64,000 nt of DNA from an uncultured Flavobacteriaceae bacterium (lineage in GTDB: Bacteria; Bacteroidota; Bacteroidia; Flavobacteriales; Flavobacteriaceae), in the NCBI GenBank assembly GCA_938092005.1, contig CALKOU010000003.1:62001-126000 (forward strand). The letters run 5' to 3'. Shown piece after piece: positions 19,065 through 28,625 of this stretch. Within the stretch, counting starts at the first letter, position 1, and each line of letters begins with the position of its first letter. Below the pieces are notes generated by a model, which saw nothing but the letters and a program-made list of their open reading frames with translations, had not been told where the DNA came from and searched no databases. Both the position numbers and the translations under genes were made by a program.

Positions 19065-20921
19065 TTATTTTTTTGTTGTTTTAATGTGGTTTAAAAAATC
19101 GGGGAGCTCTTCAAAAATATTGGCTGCAGGAACCAATTTAGGAACCAACCCAATACGCTCCATCATGAAGCGAGGTTGTTTTGGGAGGTGAATGAAGTAA
19201 ATCTTCTTGTTTTGACTACTTAAGTCAACCAACAAATCCTCCAAGGCATATAGTCCTGACTGATCGATGTATTCCATCCTGTCAAATCGAAAGAGCACCG
19301 TTTTTGCCTCGTTTGAAATCGTTTTGGCAAGTTTTTGGAATCCATCTGTAGAACCAAAAAACAAAGGGCCATTAATATGCTTGATCGAAATGTCATCTGA
19401 TTTTAATACAGTGCTTTCTTTTTCATCTTCCCAAAGTTTTTCTTTGCTTCCTGTGGTAACCTTTGACTTGTTTTCGGTCAAATCACCAATCTTTTTCATA
19501 AACATCAAAGATGCTACTACTAGACCAATACCAACAGCGTATACCAAGTTCCAAAACGTAGAAAGCAGCATAACTACCAACATCACAATAACTTCTGAGC
19601 TAATACCCAGTTTCCCAATTTTGATATCACGTGGTAATGTTGGGATAGCACGGAGCCCTTTGTAATCCATAACCCCAATACCTACTGTGACAAGAATACC
19701 TGCTAAAACAGCGGCTGGAATCGTGGAGGCAGCAGAGCTGAACAACAATAAGATTAACAGCAATACAATTCCTGCAATCATCCCCGAAATACGTGTTTTC
19801 CCGCCAGAATTAATGTTGACTACCGTACGGATGGTAGCACCTGCTCCTGGTAATCCTCCAAATAAGGCAGAGATACTATTACCAATTCCTTGTCCAATAA
19901 GTTCCTTATTAGGCTTATGACGTGTTTTGGTCATATTATCCGCCACTACGCTAGTAAGTAGCGAGTCAATTGCCCCTAGCAATGCTAACGTCAATGCTGT
20001 AAACACATAAGGGGTTAGTTGGGCAAGGCTTAATTCCGTAAAAATTTCCCACTTAGGAACAGGAAACCCTTGTGGAATTGCTGTAATAGGCCGATAGCTT
20101 GGCACAAAAAGGATGGCGACACCTGTCATCACAACCAAAGCAACCAAAGTACTCGGCACTGCAGTTGTAATTCGTTTGAATCCATAAATAATAAATATGG
20201 TGCCTAACGCCAATAAAAACTCAATCCAACTTATGCTTTTCAATGCTGCTGGCAAAACACGAATAGCACCCAAAACACCAGATGCAGATTTTGCTGCTAA
20301 GGTTTGTGACTCTTCAAGAATTTGAGCTTCTGTAATAGCTGTACCTCTTGTGACCGTTTCAGAAAAGTCATCCAAAACCAATAAACCTTCACCTGCTTCT
20401 TCTTCAAGAATGTTACTCAAGATAATTGCTTCTGCTTGTGGCTTAAAGGTATCTACATATGAGACGTCATCCTTAACATAGTACCCTAGAACAGGAAGCA
20501 GTTGTGTGATCAAAATAATTAAGCCAATAGCGGTCATAAATCCAGAAACAACTGGATAAGGTATATAACGAATATATTTCCCGAATTTTAAGAATCCTAA
20601 ACCTACTTGCATCAAACCTGAAAGCAAGAAAACAGCCAATATGATGGGAAGTGCTTTTTCAACACTTCCATCGTTGGCAGCAATGAGTGTTCCAATGATG
20701 ACCATACTTACGGCTGTCATCGGCGCTGTTGGACCAGAAATCTGCGTGTTTGTGCCACCAAGAAGGGCAGCGAAAAAACTTAAAAATATAGCGCCGTATA
20801 AACCAGCGGTGGGACCAAGTCCTGAGGACACACCAAATGCTAGTGCCAAGGGAAGCGCAACGATACCAGCGGTTAATCCACCGAAGATATCACCCTTAAT
20901 ATGTAAAAATGATTTTTTCAT
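19065..20921 (-). CDS. SulP family anion transporter (probable bicarbonate uptake)
   Basis: Inner-membrane anion transporter of 618 residues. About 10-12 hydrophobic segments include the N-terminal GGLTAGIVALPLALAFGVSSG signature and the LFGGLPGAGATIRT motif, followed by a cytoplasmic STAS domain from about 510 (FRFDRMEYIDQSGLYALEDLL). A hydrophilic insertion of about 70 residues (150-220) lies between membrane segments. SulP proteins carry sulfate, bicarbonate or other anions. The tightly coupled carbonic anhydrase gene downstream favours bicarbonate. That is inference from context, not from binding residues. Confidence 0.9.
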   Translation of the reverse strand: MKKSFLHIKGDIFGGLTAGIVALPLALAFGVSSGLGPTAGLYGAIFLSFFAALLGGTNTQISGPTAPMTAVSMVIIGTLIAANDGSVEKALPIILAVFLLSGLMQVGLGFLKFGKYIRYIPYPVVSGFMTAIGLIILITQLLPVLGYYVKDDVSYVDTFKPQAEAIILSNILEEEAGEGLLVLDDFSETVTRGTAITEAQILEESQTLAAKSASGVLGAIRVLPAALKSISWIEFLLALGTIFIIYGFKRITTAVPSTLVALVVMTGVAILFVPSYRPITAIPQGFPVPKWEIFTELSLAQLTPYVFTALTLALLGAIDSLLTSVVADNMTKTRHKPNKELIGQGIGNSISALFGGLPGAGATIRTVVNINSGGKTRISGMIAGIVLLLILLLFSSAASTIPAAVLAGILVTVGIGVMDYKGLRAIPTLPRDIKIGKLGISSEVIVMLVVMLLSTFWNLVYAVGIGLVVASLMFMKKIGDLTENKSKVTTGSKEKLWEDEKESTVLKSDDISIKHINGPLFFGSTDGFQKLAKTISNEAKTVLFRFDRMEYIDQSGLYALEDLLVDLSSQNKKIYFIHLPKQPRFMMERIGLVPKLVPAANIFEELPDFLNHIKTTKK

Positions 20922-20975
20922 TATTTAGTTATTTATAAAAATTGTAAAAAGCAGAAATGGGGAGAGCCGAAATAA

Positions 20976-21302
20976 CTAAATGTACTCAGGTGGCGGCGAG
21001 TCTAGGGCTGAAACAAACCCTATGTGTATGCGTTGTTTGTAATGTATTAAAGAAACTTTATTGAAAAAGAAGCGAAAAACAGGTATTTCAGTAACCAAGA
21101 ATTTACTCTCCTCGATTAAATCAGTAAAAGCCTTTCCTTCTAAAGGTTTTGGCTCTTCTCCCTCTTTAGTAATTGAAATGGTTTCAGAACCAGAGTAGTC
21201 CAAAGCAGCAAAAGCAATAACAGTTAGCTGAGAGCACAACACTAAAGACCAAATTAACCTCAAGGTTTTCGATGAAAAAAACAAAAAACGTGTTTGTTGC
21301 AT
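20976..21302 (-). CDS. Small exported protein of unknown function
   Basis: 108 residues. A positively charged start and hydrophobic stretch (about 14-33) resemble a signal peptide or single membrane anchor. The rest is a short mixed-charge region ending in DSPPPEYI. I recognise no domain. It lies 54 bp upstream of the SulP gene on the same strand and could be co-transcribed. It is intergenic on both sides, has plausible codon use and no competing frame, so I take it as real, although there is no functional evidence. Confidence 0.55.
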   Translation of the reverse strand: MQQTRFLFFSSKTLRLIWSLVLCSQLTVIAFAALDYSGSETISITKEGEEPKPLEGKAFTDLIEESKFLVTEIPVFRFFFNKVSLIHYKQRIHIGFVSALDSPPPEYI

Positions 21303-21412
21303 TGGGGAAACTTTTTCTTTATAGCAGGTGTAAATATACGACTTTTTAAATCACAAAAATGCGTGAATCAAAACCCTAGTGCAATCACAAGGACGCAATA
21401 AAAAAACCAGTA

Positions 21413-24400
21413 CTATTCTTTAATGATCGGAAAAAGCGTTTGATTACGGGTGCTGTTGTTTGTAATTTTTACAAAATACACCCCATTCGCAAGGGATGTA
21501 ATGTCTTGTTGTTTCTCCCTGTTAGACCTAATAAGATTACCCATTATGTTGTATATCTCAATCTGTACATCTTCGTCAGTATCAATATAAAAGATATCTT
21601 TTGTTGGGTTAGGATACACGACAGCTTGTATCTCATACACATCATCAATACGTAACGCACATGTATCGCCAACCTCATACTGAAAATACTTGGTCGTCCC
21701 AACACCGCCGGGAAATGAAAACTTAGTCCCATAGCTTATTGTCTCTCCCTCCGTAAAACCACTTAATGTTTTCGTAAAAGTGTTGTTTCCTATATCATCC
21801 ATAATGGTTTCGCTAAAGGGAAATTCTCTAAACAAATAGGCGGGGGCACCTGTTTTGTCATCATCAAGAAGCTCCACAGTAAACTTAACAGCGTTGCCAA
21901 TGGTTTCAAACGTAAAATTATACCCAACAGAAAACTGACCCTCTCTTGCTTCTGAAGAATTAAAGGTGCAGTAATAACGTTGGTTTACTGTGATTGATGC
22001 AATAGAAGAAATCGTTTCTCCACCATCATTATCGGTAGCTTTGGCCGTGATGTCATACGTACCAATAGCGAGGTTCTCCCAAGAAAATGAATACGGCTGG
22101 GAAGCATCTTCACCCAACTTATTGGTGCCTTCAAAAAATTCAACTTTAGCAATGGTTCCATCAAAATCAGAAGCTGAAACTTCTATTAAAGCTGTATCTC
22201 CAGAAACAAAAACAGCACCATTTTCAGGAGCAGTTAAAGACACATTAGGAAGTGAATTGGATCCATTTTGGACATTGACAAACACTTGATCTTTTGAAAC
22301 ATTTGTGCCCTCGGTCAAGGTTAGCTGGAGCTTATAGATACCCTGAAGAAGATTCGAAAGGTTGGTGGTTAACGATTGATTATTATCAAAACTAATTATC
22401 GATGGGCCGTAAACTTGTTCCCACGAGTAGGTTGTGTTTGCAGGGTTTGGAATAACACTTTGAGTTCCACTAAGCTGAGCTGTAGACGCTGGTATTTCAA
22501 CCGTAACATTGGCACCCGCCTTTGCTATTAGTGGTGTATAACCTAAAGGGGAATCGTAAGTAAATGTTAAGTCTCCAAGGTTAAAACCGCCATTAGTAAT
22601 AGCGACACGAAGAATATGCTCTCCTTCAATCAAATCAATTCCTGTTACCTCAGCAGTTGACCAATTGTCCCAAGCACCTGTTCCGCTTACATTGATATTT
22701 TCACTAACAACTTGGCCGTCTAATTCTAAATGGAAAGGACCGCCACTTGCGTTGGCAGACGCATATCGATAATTCATTTTGTAAGAACCAGATTGAGATA
22801 CGTTAACGGTGTACTCTAACCATTCGCCCGCTTCAATCCACCCAATGGTTTTACCTTCGTCATCCACAACAGCGTCAACATGTTCATCTGTTCTAAAATT
22901 TCCAGTGTCGGCACCGCTGTTTCCAGTAGTCGTGTCGTTATAGGAGACGTCTTGCCCTTTACCACCTTCAAAATAATCGTAGTTTGCTGTTTCAATGGTT
23001 CCTGGAATTTGGAATGGAGTATTCAAGTAGGGCTTTTGTTCACCAACGATTACTGAAATCGTATTAGACACTGCAAAACCACTGCTGTTATAAATTTTAG
23101 CATAGAAACCATGCACCCCTAAGGTTAGACTTTCGACTGTTGCCGTATAGGGTGCCTCTGTATCTGTGAAGATCAATCCATCATCTCCAAAAAATGCAAC
23201 TTTTGTGACGCCAGTTCCTGTAGCCTCAGCCGCAAGGTTAACACTACCTCCATTATAAGCTTCATAAAAATCAGAGGAAATGGTTCCTGACAAAGCTACA
23301 TCACGATTAGTAGCCATGGAATGGGCAGGAACAGTTAATGAAAAACCGTCTGAAAAAGCAACTGTAATGGGCGCATTAGAATAGTTATGTGCCACATAGG
23401 TTACTTCATCATTTTGTTCAAAAGCAGCCGCAATAGGATGATCGGCCGTAATGTCCGTTTTGACCGTGCCCATAGCTTTCATATTGTGTATCCAATAATA
23501 GGTATGCGCATCAGAGATACCAAACTTCAATCCTCTATCGGGATATGAATCATACAACTCTATTGCCTTGTCAGGATCAACAAATGCAGCGTAGCACCAA
23601 TACACATCGTGCCATAAATTCGCGTTTTCTTGATTGGACAAAATCCCTGTATTTTGTTGCATTTCGTTCCATAATTTTTGCACGTACGACGTATTGTGAC
23701 CCAAGTACAACGAACCGCCATGGATAGGATACAGCTCTATGCCGTAAGCTGCAGCTATATCAGCAGTCCAAAATGTACCGCTATCATATGAATTACCCCA
23801 AACACGAGAAGCAACACTGTAATTATATGTGTCCGAAAAAACACGCTCGTGCATATCGAACCAATATTCTTCTACTGCTGTTTGCTCGGTAGTATATAAA
23901 TAGATACCCAAGTCGCGAATAGCATCGTTTCCAGTAACAGCTCCCCAGTGAATTAATGAGGTATTAAACTGCATACTTTCAGAAGTAGACTCCTGATCAT
24001 TCCCCTGCGGAAAAGTGGCAAATCCATTTGCCCAAGCATGCCCAGCGTAAGGGCTAAAGTTTCGTAAAAATGGAAAGTCGTCGTCATTTCGATTAGAAGA
24101 TGCAGCATCTCGAATAAGTGTGTTTACCATGTCGCCCCAATCATCAGCCCAACCTGGTTCAAACTGCTCAACAAAAGCGGCTGCATGAATAAAATAACCC
24201 CAATGGAAATGGTGGTCATTTATATTATTGTCTTGCCCATGACCGGCTGGATAACCAAAAAGTGTTGACCACGTATTATTATAATAAAACAAAAAAGCTA
24301 CCTCACCAGATTCGTAACTTAACCAATCTTCAAGGCGCTCTTTTACAGTTGCAATCATTTTATCTCGCGCCTCAATATCACCCGTTTTGTGTGCGATTCG

Positions 24401-25537
24401 TGCCGTTTGAATAAGACGATTCATCATTTGCCCCTCATTGTATGAATCTGTCCATGAAGCAAGTTCATTATTCTCTAACAAATCCACTTTGTTAGCCATA
24501 GAAGAAGGGTTAAATGAATTGCTGTAATTCGCCAAATAAGGAAGTGTAGGAAGAACACCATAAAACGTGTTTTCTACATAAAAAACATTTCCTGCTAACA
24601 TTTTTAACGCACCTCTAACGGAAGCATAGGTTTCTTTATTTGGTTGTGGAGAATCCGATGCCAAATAAGTCCATTGGTGTGGTAGTATTCCTTGTAGCAT
24701 TGTATTGTAACTCCCTTCTTTTACATCTGGAGTAGTTTCGAACGTTGTACGCAATACACTCGTAGATTCGTCATAATTCCAACTCACTTTAGTATCCCCT
24801 GGAAAAACATATGCGTATTTTTTGTAATCATTAGCAACAGCCGATGCATTTGTATTGCTTTGTGGAAGCATCACTGCAGACCAATAATTCTTTCCATTTA
24901 GTGATGATGTATAAACATTTCCACTTTGTAACCAAGTGCTTCCTGCGGGCGCATACACAGCATAATCTACACCATCTTGAGCGTTCTCAATAAGAATCAT
25001 TTCACCAGAAACAGTTGCAGTACCCGCCTTAATTTCAACCATTGCAACATCTGAACTCCCTTTTGTGAAATACACGAAAGGCATTCCTATACCGCTAGTT
25101 GTTGAAAAATAACGTCCATTATTAATCCATTCTATCTTAACAGTCCAATCCGAATGGTCGGCAACAGTTGCACGAGCACTATTTAAACTCTGAACACCAA
25201 TATTCAAGGTTTGCTTATCACCCACAACTCCAAAAGGCACATACGTAATACCAATTCCGCTCGTAGTTGTTCTAAGCGTTAATGGATAGTTAAATAAATT
25301 GCTAACATGATCTTCTTTTAAAAGATTTGACCACCAATCATTAGTAGGAACGGGGTTGTTTTGAGCTAATCCTGAAAGTTGAGGCGAACCAGCAGGGTAT
25401 GAATTTCTACCTTCAACATCAACTCCTGGAAACGTGTTCGTATAACTCCCGCTTCCAACAACTGTAGTTTGAGAAAACAATAGAGAAAATGAAAAAAAAG
25501 TACTTACTATTGAAAAATATAAAATTTTTAACCGCAT
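21413..25537 (-). CDS. GH81 endo-beta-1,3-glucanase with CBM6-like, Ig-like and T9SS sorting domains
   Basis: Exported laminarin-type beta-1,3-glucan hydrolase, 1374 residues. Signal peptide 1-22. The GH81 domain is about 40-700: NPVPTNDWWSNL (61-72), NDHHFHWGY with probable catalytic Asp441, and QESTSE with Glu516 and Glu520. The Asp-Glu-Glu spacing matches that recalled for Thermobifida Lam81A. Then come an Ig-like module (about 750-832), a CBM6-like beta-sandwich (about 845-995), two further Ig/PKD-like modules (about 1000-1092 and 1095-1186), and a C-terminal T9SS type A sorting domain (about 1305-1374, VYPNPTKD). It should be secreted or displayed on the cell surface. No SusC/SusD pair is adjacent. 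Confidence 0.93.
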   Translation of the reverse strand: MRLKILYFSIVSTFFSFSLLFSQTTVVGSGSYTNTFPGVDVEGRNSYPAGSPQLSGLAQNNPVPTNDWWSNLLKEDHVSNLFNYPLTLRTTTSGIGITYVPFGVVGDKQTLNIGVQSLNSARATVADHSDWTVKIEWINNGRYFSTTSGIGMPFVYFTKGSSDVAMVEIKAGTATVSGEMILIENAQDGVDYAVYAPAGSTWLQSGNVYTSSLNGKNYWSAVMLPQSNTNASAVANDYKKYAYVFPGDTKVSWNYDESTSVLRTTFETTPDVKEGSYNTMLQGILPHQWTYLASDSPQPNKETYASVRGALKMLAGNVFYVENTFYGVLPTLPYLANYSNSFNPSSMANKVDLLENNELASWTDSYNEGQMMNRLIQTARIAHKTGDIEARDKMIATVKERLEDWLSYESGEVAFLFYYNNTWSTLFGYPAGHGQDNNINDHHFHWGYFIHAAAFVEQFEPGWADDWGDMVNTLIRDAASSNRNDDDFPFLRNFSPYAGHAWANGFATFPQGNDQESTSESMQFNTSLIHWGAVTGNDAIRDLGIYLYTTEQTAVEEYWFDMHERVFSDTYNYSVASRVWGNSYDSGTFWTADIAAAYGIELYPIHGGSLYLGHNTSYVQKLWNEMQQNTGILSNQENANLWHDVYWCYAAFVDPDKAIELYDSYPDRGLKFGISDAHTYYWIHNMKAMGTVKTDITADHPIAAAFEQNDEVTYVAHNYSNAPITVAFSDGFSLTVPAHSMATNRDVALSGTISSDFYEAYNGGSVNLAAEATGTGVTKVAFFGDDGLIFTDTEAPYTATVESLTLGVHGFYAKIYNSSGFAVSNTISVIVGEQKPYLNTPFQIPGTIETANYDYFEGGKGQDVSYNDTTTGNSGADTGNFRTDEHVDAVVDDEGKTIGWIEAGEWLEYTVNVSQSGSYKMNYRYASANASGGPFHLELDGQVVSENINVSGTGAWDNWSTAEVTGIDLIEGEHILRVAITNGGFNLGDLTFTYDSPLGYTPLIAKAGANVTVEIPASTAQLSGTQSVIPNPANTTYSWEQVYGPSIISFDNNQSLTTNLSNLLQGIYKLQLTLTEGTNVSKDQVFVNVQNGSNSLPNVSLTAPENGAVFVSGDTALIEVSASDFDGTIAKVEFFEGTNKLGEDASQPYSFSWENLAIGTYDITAKATDNDGGETISSIASITVNQRYYCTFNSSEAREGQFSVGYNFTFETIGNAVKFTVELLDDDKTGAPAYLFREFPFSETIMDDIGNNTFTKTLSGFTEGETISYGTKFSFPGGVGTTKYFQYEVGDTCALRIDDVYEIQAVVYPNPTKDIFYIDTDEDVQIEIYNIMGNLIRSNREKQQDITSLANGVYFVKITNNSTRNQTLFPIIKE

Positions 25538-25759
25538 AAATTAAGATTATCCACAAATATCATCCATAAATTATGCGAAACATAATTTAATTTCCATACA
25601 TTACCTATACATAGCTTGCTTATCAAAAAATAAATTGGAAGTCTAAATCTTGAGGGTTTTTTATTAAAAATTCAAATACGAATTATTTGAATCTTTCTTT
25701 TTTAAAAAATCTGTTAGTATAAGCATCTAAAAACACTTTTAATTCAATCAATTATTAGT

Positions 25760-25778
25760 AAATGTGCTTTTACATTTG
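25760..25778 (+). promoter_or_regulatory. Dyad overlapping the -7 box of the HTH gene
   Basis: AAATGT (25760-25765) and ACATTT (25772-25777) are inverted repeats with a 6-bp spacer. The right arm is part of TACATTTG (25771-25778), a match to the -7 box. A repressor bound here would cover the promoter, so autoregulation by the HTH protein is plausible. No TTTG is found 19 bp upstream. Confidence 0.35.
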
Positions 25779-25782
25779 ATAT

Positions 25783-26064
25783 ATGGATATTCATGACAGA
25801 TTACGCAGTATGATTGAGGATGAAGGTATGTCGATTTCTAAATTCGAACGCATTGTTGAGGTAGGGCAGAATTCCGTTTCTACTTGTCTTCGCCGCGAAT
25901 CAACGATTAGCCATACTGTACTACAAGGTATTTGCAAACATTTTCCCAACCAAAGTATTGAATGGATTCTTACTGGAAAGGAATCCAATAACGAAGAAGT
26001 GAAAAAAAATATTAAAAGGCTAATGAAACAAATTGAGGCAGAGCTCAAGAATATTAGTCATTAA
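25783..26064 (+). CDS. Small helix-turn-helix (XRE-like) protein
   Basis: 93 residues. Residues about 1-65 resemble an XRE or phage-repressor helix-turn-helix: MDIHDRLRSMIEDEGMS, then SKFERIVEVGQNSVSTCLRR as the recognition region, then VLQGICKHFPNQSIEWILTGK, a WLLTG-type ending common in Bacteroidota regulators. The C-terminal 25 residues are charged and probably helical. It is divergent from the GH81 gene across 245 bp and convergent with hisS, overlapping it by 11 bp. A -7-like TACATTTG ends 4 nt before its ATG, inside an AAATGT/ACATTT dyad. A role in controlling the glucanase gene is possible but unproven. Confidence 0.75.
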   Translation: MDIHDRLRSMIEDEGMSISKFERIVEVGQNSVSTCLRRESTISHTVLQGICKHFPNQSIEWILTGKESNNEEVKKNIKRLMKQIEAELKNISH

Positions 26065-27424
26065 GCGCAGCTTTAGAAAAGCTTGCCAACGGAATTTCAT
26101 TGGTTGTGCCTGCTTGCATATTTTTTAATGACACCACAGCCTTTTGCTGCTCTTCATCGCCATACAAAATCACCCAAGGTGCCATAACTTGGTTAGCATA
26201 CTGCATTTGTTTCTTAAGCTTGTGGTGGGTTGGATAGCAATTTATACGAATTCCTTCATCACGCCATTTTAACAAATAGGGCACCAAATCTTGCATTGCT
26301 TCGTCACCAAAATTTAGAACCACGATATCAACAGCTTGTTGAAGGGATTGAGGAAATAGATCGAGTTCTTCTAGTACCATGCACAGCCGATCTAAACCAA
26401 AAGATATGCCCAAACCGTTCATATCCCGTAACCCAAAAACAGCAGTCAAGTCGTCATAACGACCACCAGCACCAATAGACCCCATGGAAACCGTTTGAGG
26501 CGGTGCAACTTCAAAAATAATACCTGTATAATAATTTAACCCACGTGCTAAGGTCAAATCAAAAGAAAGATGACTCACTTTAAGTGGGCACACAAAAGAC
26601 AACACCATTCGTAAGTGATGGATACCCGCAATTGCTTTTGGGTGAGCCTCTAAAATGTTTTCCAGTTGATCAAGTTGCGATGTTATATCTCCAGATAATT
26701 GAAGCAAAGGAGTTAAGCGTGCAAGAGCTGCATCGCTAAAGCCTTTGTTGCGGAGTTCATCGAAAACGCCCTCAGTACCGATTTTGTCAAGCTTATCAAG
26801 AGCCACTGTAAAATCCACCAAACGCTCTGGTGCATCTAAAAAGGCAGCGATACCTGCTAAGATACCTCGATGATTGATGCGAATAGTTGCACCCATGAGG
26901 GAAAGCGTATCAAAAACATTATCAAAAAGTTGGATACACTCTGCTTCAAGCAATGGACTTATAGCACCTACAACATCCGCATCGCACTGGGTAAATTCTT
27001 GAAATCGACCGCGCTGTGGACGATCAGCGCGCCATACAGATTGAATTTGATAGCGTTTAAAAGGAAATGTAATCTCATTTTGATGTTGCACCACAAACCG
27101 AGCAAAGGGCACTGTTAGATCGTAGCGAAGTGCTTTCTCAGAAACAGATTGCGTAAAAGCACCTAGTTTATTTTCCTCTAGCGCAGCTATATTCGCCTTT
27201 TTTACTTTCTCACCTGAATTCAGAATATGAAACATAAGACGGTCACCTTCTTCACCATATTTCCCTTGTAAGGTAGATGACTTTTCCATAGCGGGTGTTT
27301 GTATCGGTAAAAAGCCGAAACGTTCAAATTGTGAACGAATCATATCCGTTACATACGTACGCTTTGCAACGTCAACAGGAAGAAAATCTCGGGTTCCCTT
27401 TGGAATGCTGGGTTTCTGAGCCAT
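26054..27424 (-). CDS. hisS: Histidyl-tRNA synthetase
   Basis: Class II synthetase charging tRNA-His, 456 residues. Motif 1 lies in the KGTRDFLP start region. Motif 2 is FPFKRYQIQSVWRADRPQRGRFQEFTQCDAD in outline. The His-specific segments LTLARGLNYYTG and GGRYDDL and motif 3 (GLGISFGLDRL) follow, then an anticodon-binding domain from about 360. The length is slightly above the common 420-430, as in other Bacteroidota. Its stop overlaps the convergent HTH gene by 11 bp. It lies 78 bp downstream of the rplI terminator region, on the opposite side of it from rplI's own gene body. Confidence 0.95.
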   Translation of the reverse strand: MAQKPSIPKGTRDFLPVDVAKRTYVTDMIRSQFERFGFLPIQTPAMEKSSTLQGKYGEEGDRLMFHILNSGEKVKKANIAALEENKLGAFTQSVSEKALRYDLTVPFARFVVQHQNEITFPFKRYQIQSVWRADRPQRGRFQEFTQCDADVVGAISPLLEAECIQLFDNVFDTLSLMGATIRINHRGILAGIAAFLDAPERLVDFTVALDKLDKIGTEGVFDELRNKGFSDAALARLTPLLQLSGDITSQLDQLENILEAHPKAIAGIHHLRMVLSFVCPLKVSHLSFDLTLARGLNYYTGIIFEVAPPQTVSMGSIGAGGRYDDLTAVFGLRDMNGLGISFGLDRLCMVLEELDLFPQSLQQAVDIVVLNFGDEAMQDLVPYLLKWRDEGIRINCYPTHHKLKKQMQYANQVMAPWVILYGDEEQQKAVVSLKNMQAGTTNEIPLASFSKAALND

Positions 27425-27460
27425 GGTATCAATTTCTACAAATATCTTATTTTAAATAAA

Positions 27461-27485
27461 AAAAGCCGCAAAAGCGGCTTTCTGT
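27461..27485 (-). terminator. Terminator hairpin after rplI
   Basis: AAGCCGC and GCGGCTT pair perfectly around an AAAA loop. On the minus strand a T7 run follows, so it ends the rpsF-rpsR-rplI transcript before hisS. Confidence 0.85.
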
Positions 27486-27503
27486 TTTGTTTTTGAGAAA
27501 GTT

Positions 27504-27962
27504 TTATTTTTCCTCAGCTGCTTTTGTGATTTCAAAATCCAAATCAGCAAACACCTCGCGGTGAAGTCTTATAGAAGCCGTGTGTTTACCTAGGGTCTTA
27601 GCAGATCCTCCTGGTAATTTAATAGCTTTTCGCTCAATGGACTGACCTGCTTTTTTTAGAGATGCTTCTAAATCGATGGTTCCAACAGAACCAAATAATT
27701 TATTTCCAGCACCTGCTTTAGCTTCAATTTTAATTTCCAATTTGGCTAATGCTTTGGCTTGTTTTTGCGCATCTTCAACAAGCTTTTGCTCTTTGAAAGC
27801 ACGTTGTCTTAAATTTTCAGCCAACACTTTTTTTGCAGATGATGTTGCCATCACTGCTAAACCGTTTGGAATTAAAAAGTTTCTGCCGTAGCCGTTCTTT
27901 ACCGAAACGATATCGTCTTTGAACCCTAGGTTCTCAACATCTTGTTTTAAAATAAGTTCCAT
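27504..27962 (-). CDS. rplI: 50S ribosomal protein L9
   Basis: L9 of the large subunit, binds 23S rRNA and projects toward the next ribosome. 152 residues: an N-terminal globular domain with the L9 signature GYGRNFLIPNGLA near 24-36, a long charged connecting helix (about 45-80) and a C-terminal domain with LPGG and SIRLHREV. Last gene of the rpsF-rpsR-rplI operon, 5 nt after rpsR, followed by a strong terminator. Confidence 0.97.
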   Translation of the reverse strand: MELILKQDVENLGFKDDIVSVKNGYGRNFLIPNGLAVMATSSAKKVLAENLRQRAFKEQKLVEDAQKQAKALAKLEIKIEAKAGAGNKLFGSVGTIDLEASLKKAGQSIERKAIKLPGGSAKTLGKHTASIRLHREVFADLDFEITKAAEEK

Positions 27963-27967
27963 GGCAA

Positions 27968-28261
27968 TTATTTTAGCATATCGGCTACATACGGCATAAG
28001 CGCCAAGTGGCGCGCACGCTTAACAGAAACCGATAGTTTACGTTGGTATTTTAGTGATGTTCCCGTAAGACGACGCGGTAAAATTTTACCTTGCTCGTTA
28101 ACGAATTTCAATAAAAAGTCTGCGTCTTTATAATCAATATATTTGATACCTGACTTCTTAAAACGACAGTACTTTTTGGCTTTTGTCGTTTCAATATCCA
28201 ACGGAGTTAGATACCGAATTTCACCTTGCTTTCCGCCTTTGCTTTCTTGTTCTATTGACAT
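27968..28261 (-). CDS. rpsR: 30S ribosomal protein S18
   Basis: S18 of the small-subunit platform, partner of S6. 97 residues, longer than the roughly 75 of E. coli owing to an N-terminal extension rich in Lys and Glu. The core [17 protein letters not shown] and [17 protein letters not shown] is clear. In Bacteroidota S18, S6 and S21 are reported to form the pocket that hides the 16S anti-Shine-Dalgarno tail, which fits the lack of Shine-Dalgarno sites in this window. Lies 3 nt after rpsF. Confidence 0.97.
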   Translation of the reverse strand: MSIEQESKGGKQGEIRYLTPLDIETTKAKKYCRFKKSGIKYIDYKDADFLLKFVNEQGKILPRRLTGTSLKYQRKLSVSVKRARHLALMPYVADMLK

Positions 28262-28264
28262 AAT

Positions 28265-28603
28265 TTAAGCTTTTTCAGTTAAACGTTCTCTTCTCTTAAC
28301 AGCCCAAGCCTCTGCGTGCTTGTCTAACTTAACCGTTAAATAACGCATAACACGCTCGTCACGGCGGAATTCGATTTCAAAAGGGTTGATGGCTTCACCA
28401 TCTAATTTGAAATCAAACAAGTGGTAAAAACCACTTTTTTTGTTTTGAATTGGATAGGCGAACTTTTTCAAGCCCCAGTCCTCTTTGGCGATAATTTCGC
28501 CACCGCGAGACGTGATAAACGTCTCGTACTTTTCTACTGCTTCCTTTACCTGATCATCAGATAAAACGGGATTCAATATGAAAACAGTTTCGTAATGGTT
28601 CAT
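28265..28603 (-). CDS. rpsF: 30S ribosomal protein S6
   Basis: S6 of the small-subunit platform, heterodimer partner of S18. 112 residues, beginning MNHYETVFILNPVLSD, with the conserved KFAYPIQNKKSGFYHLFDF and the RDERVMRYLTVKL strand. First gene of the operon. An excellent promoter (TTTG-N19-TATTTTCG) lies 22 nt upstream. Confidence 0.97.
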   Translation of the reverse strand: MNHYETVFILNPVLSDDQVKEAVEKYETFITSRGGEIIAKEDWGLKKFAYPIQNKKSGFYHLFDFKLDGEAINPFEIEFRRDERVMRYLTVKLDKHAEAWAVKRRERLTEKA

Positions 28604-28625
28604 ATATTGTTTTTTAATTGGGCAG

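Noticed and set aside
25538..25782. Search for a promoter of the GH81 gene
   Set aside because: GATATTTG (25554-25561, minus) is one base off the -7 box but has TATG, not TTTG, 19 bp upstream; too weak to list as a feature.
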